From Mucilaginibacter xinganensis (lineage in GTDB: Bacteria; Bacteroidota; Bacteroidia; Sphingobacteriales; Sphingobacteriaceae): a stretch of DNA of 64,000 nucleotides. Numbering within the stretch: the stretch's first letter is position 1; the number at the start of each line of letters is the position of its first letter. A model generated the notes under the pieces. It saw only the letters and a program-made list of their open reading frames with translations. It had not been told where the DNA came from and did no database searches. The stretch covers positions 496,001 through 560,000 of the forward strand of contig NZ_CP022743.1 of the NCBI RefSeq assembly GCF_002257585.1, given 5' to 3'. A program made the position numbers and the translations under genes. Shown in pieces: positions 51,812 to 60,370 of the stretch.

Positions 51812-53731
51812 ATGGCGCGATTAAATTTACTGGAAGAGACGCGGTACGAGAAGCTGCCGGTAACGGTGTATGCTAACCAGCAGGAAGGCTCGCTGGCGGT
51901 AGCACAGCGGATAGCCGGGCTGATAAAAGACAAGACAGCGAAAGGAGAGCACACGGTGCTGGGCCTGGCAACCGGCGTAACGCCGATACAGGTGTATGCC
52001 GAACTGGTGCGGCAGCACCGGGAAGAAGGGCTGAGCTTTAAAAACGTGATCACCTTTAACCTGGACGAATACTACCCCATGCAGCCGGATGCGGCACAGA
52101 GCTATGTAACGTTCATGAACGAGAACCTCTTCGCCCACGTAGATATTGATCCGGCCAATGTACATATCCCTGACGGGACGCTGGACCAGGAAGCGGTAGC
52201 CGCCTTTTGTTTGGCGTATGAGAAAAAGATCACCGAACTGGGCGGGCTCGACCTGCAGATCCTGGGGATCGGCCGTACGGGACACATCGGTTTTAACGAG
52301 CCCGGCTCGGCCCCCAACTCCGGCACCCGGCTGGTAACGCTGGATGACCTGACGCGCAACGATGCCTCCAGGGACTTTGGCGGCAAGCAGAATGTACCCA
52401 CCAAGGCCATCACCATGGGCATCGGAACGATCTTCAAGGCCCGGGAGATCATCCTGATGGCCTGGAGCCAGAAGAAAGCATCCATCATTAAGAAAGCCGT
52501 GGAAGGGGAAATGTCTGGCGATGTGCCGGCTACTTACCTGCAGTTATCGGATAATGTGGAGTTTGTGCTGGATGCCCCGGCAGCAAGCTCGCTTACCCGG
52601 TTTGATACCCCATGGCTGGTAAAAGACTGCGTTTGGGAAAACGGGCTGAAAAAGAAAGCCGTGATCTGGCTGGCCGACACGCTGGACAAGCCGATCCTGA
52701 AACTGACAGAAGAAGATTATAACAACCATGGCATGGCCCAGCTGGCCGTAGAACAGGGGCCGGTATATAACATCAATATAGACATTTTTAACCAGCTGCA
52801 GCACACCATTACCGGCTGGCCGGGCGGCAAGCCTGACTCGGACGACAGCCAGCGCCCCGAACGGGCACAGCCGGCACGCAAACGTTCCATCATCTTCTCG
52901 CCCCACCCCGATGATGATGTGATCTCCATGGGCGGCACCTTCATCAGGCTGGTGGACCAGGGGCATGATGTGCATGTGGCCTATCAAACCTCCGGCAATA
53001 CAGCCGTATGGGATGATGATGTGCTGCGCTTTGTGGAGTTTGCCATTGACTTTAATGAAAGCATTGGCGATGATAGCAGCAAACTAAAAAAAGTGTATGA
53101 AGACATGCGTGCCTTTATCCCGACCAAACAACCCAACCAGGTAGATACCAAAGAGATCAGGGATGTAAAAGGCTTTATCCGCAAAACGGAAGCGATCTCG
53201 GGGGCAAGATATGCAGGGCTGGAAGATGACCATATCCACTTTATGGCGCTGCCATTCTACGAAACCGGCAAGATCAAGAAGAACACCGCAGGCGAGGCCG
53301 ATATCCTGCTGACTATGGAACTGTTGCAAAAGGTAAAACCGCAGCAGGTATTTGCAGCAGGCGACTTTGCCGACCCGAACGGCACACACCTGGTGTGCTT
53401 TAACATTATTATAGCCGCCCTGAAAAGATTAAGGGAAACCGAGGACTGGGTAAAGGACTGCTGGCTGTGGATGTACCGCGGTGCATGGCTGGAGTTTGAG
53501 ATCCATGAGATAGAGATGGCTGTACCCTTATCGCCACAGGAGGTGATCCGCAAGCGCAATGCCATCTTTAAGCACCAGAGCCAGAAAGACAGGCCGGTGT
53601 TCCCCGGTGATGATGCCAGGGAGTTCTGGGTGAGGGCGGAAGACCGTACCCGTGAAACCGCACATGCTTATGACAAGCTCGGAATGGCTGAATATGAAGC
53701 CATGGAAGCTTTTGTAAGATATATTTATTAG
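51812..53731 (+). CDS. nagB: Glucosamine-6-phosphate deaminase-like protein fused to a PIG-L/LmbE deacetylase domain
   Basis: A 639-residue two-domain enzyme. Residues 1-265 are NagB-like: LGLATGVTPIQVYAEL (phosphate loop), ITFNLDEYYP with Asp85 (E. coli Asp72), and GIGRTGHIGFNEPGS with His158 and Glu163. The Asp141 of E. coli NagB is replaced here by Thr156. Residues 358-639 form a PIG-L/LmbE domain with the zinc motif HPDDDVISMGG (His364, Asp367) and a later THLVCFNI His. A single chain could deacetylate and then deaminate an N-acetylglucosamine derivative. Base use is clearly GC-rich and CTG-heavy compared with its neighbours. A terminator follows. Confidence 0.9.
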   Translation: MARLNLLEETRYEKLPVTVYANQQEGSLAVAQRIAGLIKDKTAKGEHTVLGLATGVTPIQVYAELVRQHREEGLSFKNVITFNLDEYYPMQPDAAQSYVTFMNENLFAHVDIDPANVHIPDGTLDQEAVAAFCLAYEKKITELGGLDLQILGIGRTGHIGFNEPGSAPNSGTRLVTLDDLTRNDASRDFGGKQNVPTKAITMGIGTIFKAREIILMAWSQKKASIIKKAVEGEMSGDVPATYLQLSDNVEFVLDAPAASSLTRFDTPWLVKDCVWENGLKKKAVIWLADTLDKPILKLTEEDYNNHGMAQLAVEQGPVYNINIDIFNQLQHTITGWPGGKPDSDDSQRPERAQPARKRSIIFSPHPDDDVISMGGTFIRLVDQGHDVHVAYQTSGNTAVWDDDVLRFVEFAIDFNESIGDDSSKLKKVYEDMRAFIPTKQPNQVDTKEIRDVKGFIRKTEAISGARYAGLEDDHIHFMALPFYETGKIKKNTAGEADILLTMELLQKVKPQQVFAAGDFADPNGTHLVCFNIIIAALKRLRETEDWVKDCWLWMYRGAWLEFEIHEIEMAVPLSPQEVIRKRNAIFKHQSQKDRPVFPGDDAREFWVRAEDRTRETAHAYDKLGMAEYEAMEAFVRYIY

Positions 53732-53739
53732 CGTTTATG

Positions 53740-53777
53740 ATAATTACACCGATTGAATGTTTAATCGGTGTAATTAT
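53740..53777. terminator. Bidirectional terminator between the NagB-LmbE and uvrA genes
   Basis: ATAATTACACCGATT and its exact complement AATCGGTGTAATTAT form a 15-bp stem around an 8-base loop, with a T-rich side on the plus strand. It lies between two convergent genes. Confidence 0.8.
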
Positions 53778-53800
53778 TTTCCTATCGCCGGAGAGATCAA

Positions 53801-56734
53801 TTAAAATCTTTCCTTTAAAAATTTACCGGTGTAAGAATCTTTCTCCTTTGTCAGGTTTTCAGGAACGCCTTCAAACACGACCTTTCCGCCGCGGTCGCCA
53901 CCTTCGGGACCAATGTCAATCACCCAGTCGGCGCATTTTATCACATCCATATTATGCTCAATTACAATAATGGTGTTGCCGTGTTCAAGCAGGGCATCAA
54001 ATGATTTCAGCAGCTTTTTAATATCGGCAAAATGCAGGCCGGTAGTGGGCTCATCAAAAATAAAGAGTGTTTTATGGGTATTATTGCCTTTAACCAGGAA
54101 AGATGCCAGCTTGATCCGTTGCGCTTCGCCACCGGATAAGGTATTGGACGATTGCCCCAACTGCACATAACCCAAACCAACATCCATCAGGGGTTTTATT
54201 TTACCAATTATCTTTGGCTCTTTGGCAAAAAACTCCAGGGCTTCCTCAATGGTCAGGTTCAACACCTCAGATACGTTTTTTTCATTATAAGTAACGTCAA
54301 GTATGTGTTGTTTAAACCGCTTGCCACCACAGGTTTCGCAGGTAAGGAAAATATCAGCCATAAACTGCATTTCAATTTTAACCTCGCCTTCACCCTGGCA
54401 CACATCGCAGCGGCCTCCCTCTACGTTAAAAGAAAATGCCGATGGTTTTAACCCGGCGGCCTTTGAAACCGGCAACGCTGCGTACAGGTTCCGGATCTCG
54501 TCCCAGGCCTTTACGTAAGTAACCGGGTTTGAACGCGACGAACGGCCGATAGGATTCTGGTCAACCATTTCTACCTGTTCTATTTTTTGGTAGTCGCCTT
54601 CAATACTGTCATAAGCACCGGTTTGTTCCCCGTTATAATTACCCAGCGTTTTTTGCAGCGCAGGCGCCAGGATGCGTTTCACCAGGCTTGTTTTACCAGA
54701 GCCGGATACACCTGTTACAACCGTTAAAACGCCTAAAGGGAATTTAGCATTTACATGCTGCAGGTTATTTTCGCGGGCACCTTTAATTTCAATAAAGTCG
54801 TTCCATTTACGGCGGCTTTTCGGGATGGCAATTTCTTCCTTTCCGCTCAAATACCTGCCGGTTAGGCTATTGTCATCTTTTATAATCTCATCATAGGTGC
54901 CGGTAAACATCAGGTTGCCGCCATGCGTGCCTGCTTCGGGGCCGATATCAAGAATATGATCAGCCGCCTTCATTATTTCTTCTTCGTGTTCAACCACCAA
55001 AACAGTGTTTCCCACATCACGCAGCGATTTTAATACACCAATTAACCGTTGGGTATCGCGCGGGTGCAAGCCAATGCTGGGTTCATCCAGTACATAAACC
55101 GACCCTACCAGGCTACTGCCTAAAGAGGTAGCCAGGTTAATTCGCTGTGATTCGCCGCCCGAAAGTGTGTTCGACAGCCGGTTAAGTGTTAAATAGCTTA
55201 ACCCAACATCATTCAAAAATAAAAGCCGGTTGGTTATTTCCATCAGCAGGCGCTTGCCCACTTTTGTATCAGTTTCGTTTAGCTCAATGGTTTTAAAAAA
55301 ATCAAGGGCCCTGTCCAGCGGCATCAACACCACATCGGTTATTGATTTTCCGTTAATTTTAACATACGATGCATCTTGCCTTAACCGGCTGCCCTTGCAT
55401 TCAGGGCAGGTAGTTTTACCGCGATAGCGCGATAGTAAAACCCGGTATTGGATCTTGTAGGTTTGTTCTTCCATTTCCTTGAAAAACGAATCAAGGCCCT
55501 GGAAATAACTGTTGCCGGTCCACAGTAAACGTTGTTGCGGTTCGGTAAGCTGGTTATATTGCCGATGAATGGGAAAATCAAATTTCAAAGCGTTTTTTAC
55601 CAGCTTCTCATTCCACTCACGCATTTTTTCACCGCGCCAGGGGGCTATGGCGCCTTCATAAATACTTTTGCTCTTATCGGGAATCACCAGGTCCTCGTCA
55701 ATTCCAATCACTTTTCCATATCCCTCGCAGCGCTTACAGGCACCGTAAGGGTTATTAAAACTGAAAAAATTTGGCGAAGGCTCTTCAAAGCGGATGCCGT
55801 CGAGTTCAAACCTGTCGCAAAAAAAGCGTTCCGTTTCCTCTTCTGCATCCAGTTCTCGGTAACGCACATAACAATCGCCTTTGCCTTCAAAAAAAGCAGT
55901 TTGAATAGAATCGCCCAAACGGCTTACCGTCTCATCTTCCTCATTTTTGGAGATTCTATCGATAACAATGCGTACCGTGGTTGATATTTGTGCCGAAAGG
56001 TTAACAGTGCCGGTTTCGGCAGGCTCAGTTTCTTTAGTTTTCTTGCTTTTACCTTTCGGTTTTAATACTTCAGCTTTTGCCTCGGTTTCAACCTCTTCTA
56101 CCAGCCAGCTGCCATCGTCAACAATGCTCATATCCTCCAGCAGGTCCTCAATTTTTGACAGCTTGCCGCGAAACTCCACCCGTACAAATCCTTTTTGCAT
56201 CAATACCGCCAGTTCTTCTTTTAAACTGCGGTTGTTATGCGGGTATAACGGGCATAGTATAGTTACCTGCGTTTCGGCCGGCAAAGCCATAATAAAGTTG
56301 ATCACATCGGTTACCGAATCTTTTTTTACGATGCCGCCTGATACCGGCGAAATGGTTTTTCCAATGCGCGAGAACAGGAGTTTTAAATAATCATAGATCT
56401 CGGTAGAGGTACCTACCGTTGAGCGCGGATTTGAAGTAATAACCTTTTGTTCAATGGCAATGGCAGGGGCAATGCCTTTTATATAATCAACATCCGGCTT
56501 GTTCATGCGGCCTAAAAATTGGCGCGCGTACGACGAAAGGCTCTCCACATACCGGCGTTGGCCTTCGGCATAAAGGGTGTCAAAGGCAAGTGATGATTTC
56601 CCCGAGCCTGACATACCCGTTACCACCACCAGCTTATTTTTAGGTATGGCCACATCCATATTCTTAAGGTTGTGCACCCGGGCCCCCTTAATAATAATAT
56701 GTTTTTTAGGATCTTTATCTGCTTCTTTGATCAT
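53801..56734 (-). CDS. uvrA: Excinuclease ABC subunit A
   Basis: A 977-residue DNA damage-recognition ATPase for nucleotide excision repair. Both ABC domains are complete: Walker A motifs [12 protein letters not shown] and [12 protein letters not shown], signature motifs LSGGESQRI and LSGGEAQRI, and Walker B ends [10 protein letters not shown] and [10 protein letters not shown]. Zinc-finger Cys pairs appear in [24 protein letters not shown] and CETCGGKR. A charged Lys/Glu-rich insertion (about 214-249) sits in the UvrB-binding region. I chose the ATG at 56734, because the next upstream ATG at 56755 lies inside a short intergenic repeat; either is possible. Confidence 0.96.
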   Translation of the reverse strand: MIKEADKDPKKHIIIKGARVHNLKNMDVAIPKNKLVVVTGMSGSGKSSLAFDTLYAEGQRRYVESLSSYARQFLGRMNKPDVDYIKGIAPAIAIEQKVITSNPRSTVGTSTEIYDYLKLLFSRIGKTISPVSGGIVKKDSVTDVINFIMALPAETQVTILCPLYPHNNRSLKEELAVLMQKGFVRVEFRGKLSKIEDLLEDMSIVDDGSWLVEEVETEAKAEVLKPKGKSKKTKETEPAETGTVNLSAQISTTVRIVIDRISKNEEDETVSRLGDSIQTAFFEGKGDCYVRYRELDAEEETERFFCDRFELDGIRFEEPSPNFFSFNNPYGACKRCEGYGKVIGIDEDLVIPDKSKSIYEGAIAPWRGEKMREWNEKLVKNALKFDFPIHRQYNQLTEPQQRLLWTGNSYFQGLDSFFKEMEEQTYKIQYRVLLSRYRGKTTCPECKGSRLRQDASYVKINGKSITDVVLMPLDRALDFFKTIELNETDTKVGKRLLMEITNRLLFLNDVGLSYLTLNRLSNTLSGGESQRINLATSLGSSLVGSVYVLDEPSIGLHPRDTQRLIGVLKSLRDVGNTVLVVEHEEEIMKAADHILDIGPEAGTHGGNLMFTGTYDEIIKDDNSLTGRYLSGKEEIAIPKSRRKWNDFIEIKGARENNLQHVNAKFPLGVLTVVTGVSGSGKTSLVKRILAPALQKTLGNYNGEQTGAYDSIEGDYQKIEQVEMVDQNPIGRSSRSNPVTYVKAWDEIRNLYAALPVSKAAGLKPSAFSFNVEGGRCDVCQGEGEVKIEMQFMADIFLTCETCGGKRFKQHILDVTYNEKNVSEVLNLTIEEALEFFAKEPKIIGKIKPLMDVGLGYVQLGQSSNTLSGGEAQRIKLASFLVKGNNTHKTLFIFDEPTTGLHFADIKKLLKSFDALLEHGNTIIVIEHNMDVIKCADWVIDIGPEGGDRGGKVVFEGVPENLTKEKDSYTGKFLKERF

Positions 56735-56739
56735 TTTGT

Positions 56740-56805
56740 GTTGTCCATGGTCCATGGTCGATAGTCCATAGCAGCAATATTTCCATGGTCTATGGACTAT
56801 TGACT
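56740..56805. repeat. CCATGGTC/CTATGGACTAT repeat over the uvrA start
   Basis: TCCATGGTCCATGGTC is followed by ATAGTCCATAG, and an inverted copy CTATGGACTAT comes about 20 bases later. This is a short CCATGG-rich repeat cluster. It overlaps the longer of the two candidate uvrA start codons. Confidence 0.55.
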
Positions 56806-57129
56806 ACGGCCTTACTTCCAAACCGCAAAAATCCTAAAATATTTAGCAGTATCCAAATGGGTTTATGATTAGTATTGAGTTATTTACCCTTTTATTAAAT
56901 TGTTTGCACTGTACTGACAATTAGCATGAAACCTTTTTAATTAGTTACTGTCTATTAATTAACCATATAAATCGCTTTAATATTTTATAGTTAAAAATAA
57001 TATTTGTTTTTTACGTGATAATTCGTTTTATTTGGATTAACAATTTCTTAATCCCTAAAAGATAGCGCTATAGATAAAACTCTACTTAAATAAAAATATT
57101 TTAATAAATTAAGCTTAGTAGTTTTTTCT
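56756..57129. other. 374-bp AT-rich divergent intergenic region
   Basis: Between uvrA and the sigma factor gene. Apart from the CCATGG repeat at its left end it is AT-rich with no ORF, no clear TAnnTTTG element close to the sigma factor start and no hairpin I would call a terminator. Confidence 0.6.
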
Positions 57130-57714
57130 ATGGATTTTCAATTGAAAAGTGACCAGGATTTAATCCATCTTTATATTGCTGGTGATGAAGCAGGGCTGGT
57201 GGAATTAATCCGCCGCTATCAATCAAAAATATACACTTCTGTTTACTTACTTGTAAAAGACGAATACCTTGCTGAGGATATTTTTCAGGATACTTTTATT
57301 AAAGTAATTAATACTTTAAAGGCCGGAAAATATAACGAAGAAGGTAAGTTTTTGCCATGGGTAACGCGGATTGCACACAATTTGGTGATCGACCATTTTC
57401 GCCGCGAAAAGCGCGCACCAACGATAAGTAATGGCGATGACTTTGATATTTTTGAAGTTTTGGGTAATTATGATGAGAGCACCGAAGACCGCATGGTTAG
57501 GGAACAAACCTACAAGGACTTAAAATCACTAATTCATTTACTGCCTGCCGAGCAAAAAGAAGTGCTGATTATGCGCCATTTTGGTGACATGAGCTTTAAA
57601 GAAATTGCCGATATAACTGATGTTAGCATTAATACCGCCCTTGGCCGCATGCGCTATGCGCTTAATAATTTACGTAAAATGATGCAGAGTAAGGAAATGA
57701 GCCTGAAGAATTAG
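57130..57714 (+). CDS. ECF-type RNA polymerase sigma factor
   Basis: A 194-residue sigma-70 family protein. Region 2 includes LVELIRRYQSKIYTSVYLLV, AEDIFQDTFIKVINTL and FLPWVTRIAHNLVIDHFRRE. Region 4 includes LPAEQKEVLIMRHFGDMSF, EIADITDVSINTALGRMRYA with the helix-turn-helix. No anti-sigma gene lies next to it; the nearest downstream ORF is a 64-residue protein 249 bases away. It is distinct from the sigma factor at 12422-13000 and may be a housekeeping-like ECF of this lineage. Confidence 0.93.
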   Translation: MDFQLKSDQDLIHLYIAGDEAGLVELIRRYQSKIYTSVYLLVKDEYLAEDIFQDTFIKVINTLKAGKYNEEGKFLPWVTRIAHNLVIDHFRREKRAPTISNGDDFDIFEVLGNYDESTEDRMVREQTYKDLKSLIHLLPAEQKEVLIMRHFGDMSFKEIADITDVSINTALGRMRYALNNLRKMMQSKEMSLKN

Positions 57715-57736
57715 TTTTAGAAGTTATAAGAATTTA

Positions 57737-57835
57737 AAAGGTTGCAAGTGTTGAGATGTGTGAATTTTAATACTTACAGCCTTTTTTATTTGCCGGGATA
57801 ACGATTTTTTACCCGTTTTAATACTTGCAACCTTT
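57737..57835. repeat. About 100-bp element with 16-bp inverted ends
   Basis: AAAGGTTGCAAGTGTT (57737-57752) and AATACTTGCAACCTTT (57820-57835) pair with one wobble. Inside, AATACTTACAGCC partly repeats the right arm and CGGG/CCCG forms a smaller stem. It follows the sigma factor stop by about 20 bases and may end its mRNA. Confidence 0.55.
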
Positions 57836-57963
57836 ATAGTAACTATAACTATTACAACCTACAGCTCTGTAACAAAAAAATTTCATTTAATTTTCATCTT
57901 AATAAAATATTATATTTAAGCTTTCGTTTAGTATCTGTAAACCAAAAAAAACTAAGTAAGCTT

Positions 57964-58158
57964 ATGGATGAAACCTTTACAACGACTTTAAATTTACTCA
58001 CTGACAAAGCCATGGTGAACCAGGAATTGCAGGAGAATTTGGAAGGCGACGAATTAATGTTCTATCATTCACTTCGTGCTGATCTGGATCTTCTGAAAAG
58101 GAACCCGAAAGTTCAAACCATTCACCACATTCTCGATCATTCAAAGAGTTTGCGTTAG
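57964..58158 (+). CDS. Small conserved-looking hypothetical protein (64 aa)
   Basis: A 64-residue soluble, mostly helical protein: ETFTTTLNLLTDKAMVNQE, then acidic LQENLEGDELMFYHSLRADL, and a basic end HHILDHSKSLR. No membrane segment and no recognised domain. It lies downstream of the ECF sigma gene on the same strand and could be a small regulator, but that is a guess. Codon usage and a clean ATG favour a real gene. Confidence 0.6.
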   Translation: MDETFTTTLNLLTDKAMVNQELQENLEGDELMFYHSLRADLDLLKRNPKVQTIHHILDHSKSLR

Positions 58159-58334
58159 TAGTACAATTTACCTAACTGGTTCACTGACCTTAGCTGTTTC
58201 ATTATGAAGTGGTCTGCGGTTTGTGAACCTTTCTATTTTTATTGCGGCGTAGTTGATAGTTCAGCATATTGAAAGCTTATTAGTAGTTTTGCCTTATGGA
58301 TAAAGGATTGTGATCCTTAACTATGAACTAGCTA

Positions 58335-59096
58335 ATGACAAGAAAAGAACGCTATAGGCATTTTATAGAATATTTCTCAAAAAACCAGCCCGATGCAGAA
58401 ACTGAGCTGCATTATGATAACCCGTTCCAGTTGTTGATAGCCGTTATCCTTTCGGCACAATGTACGGATAAGCGGATTAACCAGGTTACCCCCGCTCTAT
58501 TTGAGCGCTTCCCAACTCCTGAATCGCTGGCCGCCTCAACCCCCGAAGAAGTCTTTACTTATATCCGCAGCGTGAGCTACCCTAATAATAAAGCGAAACA
58601 TTTGGTGGGCATGGCAAAAATTTTGGTGGATGTTTTTAAGGGGGAGGTACCTTCGGGAATCGATGATCTGCAAAAAATGCCGGGCGTTGGGCGTAAAACA
58701 GCAAATGTTATTTCGTCTGTAGTATTTGACGCTCCCGCAATTGCGGTGGATACTCATGTATTCCGGGTGTCTGACAGGATTGGGCTGACTAATAAGGCGC
58801 GTACACCGCTTGCTGTTGAAAAGCAGCTGGTGGAGTTTTTGCCCCGCGAAACACTTGCTATAGCGCATCATTGGCTCATTTTGCATGGCAGGTATATTTG
58901 TGTAGCCCGCAGCCCAAAATGCGAGGTGTGCCCTATCAGCTGGTTTTGCAGGTATTATGAACGTACGCATACCGAGTCGGCTTTATTAAAGGCAGAGGCT
59001 TTAAAGTTGAAAAAAGTGAAGGAACAAAAGAAGAAGGCCGCTTTGAATAAAATCAGTAAAGAACTGCAAAAGCGAAGTGTTGATAACAATGGTTGA
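58335..59096 (+). CDS. nth: Endonuclease III
   Basis: A 253-residue DNA glycosylase and AP lyase that removes oxidised pyrimidines. It has AVILSAQCTDKRIN near the start, the helix-hairpin-helix MPGVGRKTANVI with the catalytic Lys, the catalytic Asp in AIAVDTHVFRVSDRIG, and the iron-sulfur cluster ligands in CVARSPKCEVCPISWFC (Cys-x7-Cys-x2-Cys-x5-Cys). The basic C-terminal tail (LKLKKVKEQKKKAALNK) extends beyond the usual 211 residues of E. coli Nth and may bind DNA. The next gene downstream is recA. Confidence 0.95.
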   Translation: MTRKERYRHFIEYFSKNQPDAETELHYDNPFQLLIAVILSAQCTDKRINQVTPALFERFPTPESLAASTPEEVFTYIRSVSYPNNKAKHLVGMAKILVDVFKGEVPSGIDDLQKMPGVGRKTANVISSVVFDAPAIAVDTHVFRVSDRIGLTNKARTPLAVEKQLVEFLPRETLAIAHHWLILHGRYICVARSPKCEVCPISWFCRYYERTHTESALLKAEALKLKKVKEQKKKAALNKISKELQKRSVDNNG

Positions 59097-59178
59097 ATAA
59101 GTTGATTTAGTTCGCTAAGTTTAGCTGTTGTCCGGCCAATCTTATGTCGCACGCGGGCGGGAAACATATTTCTAAATA

Positions 59179-59201
59179 AAATACTAAAAATATTAGTATT
59201 T
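59179..59201. promoter_or_regulatory. 23-bp palindrome upstream of recA (candidate operator)
   Basis: AAATACTAA and TTAGTATTT are exact 9-bp inverted arms around AAATA. It lies 41 bases before the recA ATG and just upstream of, partly overlapping, a TTTG that could be a -33 element. Position and symmetry suit a repressor site that could control the DNA-damage response. Confidence 0.5.
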
Positions 59202-59216
59202 GTAAATAATAAATTT

Positions 59217-59224
59217 TACATTTG
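59217..59224 (+). promoter_or_regulatory. Putative -7 element (TACATTTG) of recA
   Basis: TACATTTG fits TAnnTTTG and ends 17 bases before the ATG. A TTTG at 59199-59202 is only 14 bases upstream, shorter than the usual spacer. Confidence 0.5.
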
Positions 59225-59241
59225 TACATACAATTTTTAAC

Positions 59242-60249
59242 ATGAGTAGCGCAGATAAATTAAAAGCATTACAGCTGACCTTGGATAAGCTGGAAAAATC
59301 ATACGGAAAAGGCACCATCATGAAGCTGGGCGATTCTGTTATTGAACCAACCGAAGTTATATCAACCGGCTCACTTGGCCTTGATATTGCATTAGGTGTT
59401 GGCGGTTTACCTAAAGGACGTGTTATAGAAATATATGGGCCTGAATCTTCCGGTAAAACCACGCTGGCGATTCATGCTATTGCTGAATCACAAAAAAACG
59501 GCGGTATAGCAGCATTTATTGATGCTGAGCATGCCTTCGATCGTTTTTACGCAAAAAAATTGGGTGTTGACGTAGAGAACTTATTGATCTCTCAGCCAGA
59601 TAACGGTGAACAGGCATTAGAGATTGCGGATAACCTGATCCGTTCGGGTGCAATTGATATTTTGGTTATTGACTCTGTTGCTGCACTGGTTCCCAAAGCA
59701 GAAATTGAAGGCGAAATGGGCGATTCAAAAATGGGCCTTCACGCGCGTTTAATGTCACAGGCATTGCGCAAGTTAACCGGTACCATCAGCAAAACCGGAT
59801 GCTGCTGTATCTTCATCAACCAGTTGCGCGATAAGATAGGTGTGATGTTTGGCAACCCTGAAACTACCACTGGCGGTAACGCACTTAAATTTTATGCATC
59901 GGTACGTTTGGATGTGCGCCGTATTTCACAGATCAAAGATTCTGATGAAGTGTCAGGTAACCGTGTTAAAGTAAAAATTGTAAAAAACAAAGTTGCTCCG
60001 CCTTTCCGTATTGCTGAGTTTGATATTATGTTTGGCGAAGGTATTTCAAAAGCCGGCGAGATCATTGATCTTGGTGTTGAACATAACATCATTAAAAAGG
60101 CGGGTTCATGGTTTAGCTATGGCGAAACCCGCCTTGGCCAGGGTCGTGATGCCGTTAAGCAACTGATATTGGATAACCCTGAGTTAATGGAAGAGCTGGA
60201 GGCTAAAATCAAAGAAACCGTAACCGGCGATCATTTAGCTGAGGTGTAA
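59242..60249 (+). CDS. recA: Recombinase A
   Basis: A 335-residue strand-exchange protein and ATPase. Walker A is GPESSGKTT (66-74), followed by [19 protein letters not shown], the Walker [21 protein letters not shown], and the L2 loop [20 protein letters not shown] and [17 protein letters not shown]. Three consecutive Cys (GCCCIFINQ) precede L2. The C-terminal region is the normal RecA one ([20 protein letters not shown]) but the acidic tail is short. A strong bidirectional terminator follows. Confidence 0.98.
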   Translation: MSSADKLKALQLTLDKLEKSYGKGTIMKLGDSVIEPTEVISTGSLGLDIALGVGGLPKGRVIEIYGPESSGKTTLAIHAIAESQKNGGIAAFIDAEHAFDRFYAKKLGVDVENLLISQPDNGEQALEIADNLIRSGAIDILVIDSVAALVPKAEIEGEMGDSKMGLHARLMSQALRKLTGTISKTGCCCIFINQLRDKIGVMFGNPETTTGGNALKFYASVRLDVRRISQIKDSDEVSGNRVKVKIVKNKVAPPFRIAEFDIMFGEGISKAGEIIDLGVEHNIIKKAGSWFSYGETRLGQGRDAVKQLILDNPELMEELEAKIKETVTGDHLAEV

Positions 60250-60276
60250 TTAAGGATTTTTAAAAGGATTAGATTT

Positions 60277-60322
60277 ATAACAAAGAAAGTCCCGGTAATT
60301 TTACCGGGACTTTCTTTGTTAT
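60277..60322. terminator. Bidirectional terminator between recA and the GH20 gene
   Basis: A perfect 22-bp stem (60277-60298 with 60301-60322) containing GTCCCGGTAA and TTACCGGGAC. Its ends are rich in A and T, and ATAAAAA follows, suiting termination in both directions. Confidence 0.9.
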
Positions 60323-60370
60323 AAAAAGGTTTCGCCGGGCTACCGCAATGCTGGTCGCCGCTTTGATCTT

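Noticed and set aside
58303..58318. AAGGAT/ATCCTT hairpin upstream of nth
   Set aside because: A 6-bp stem with no T-run; too short to call a regulatory element.
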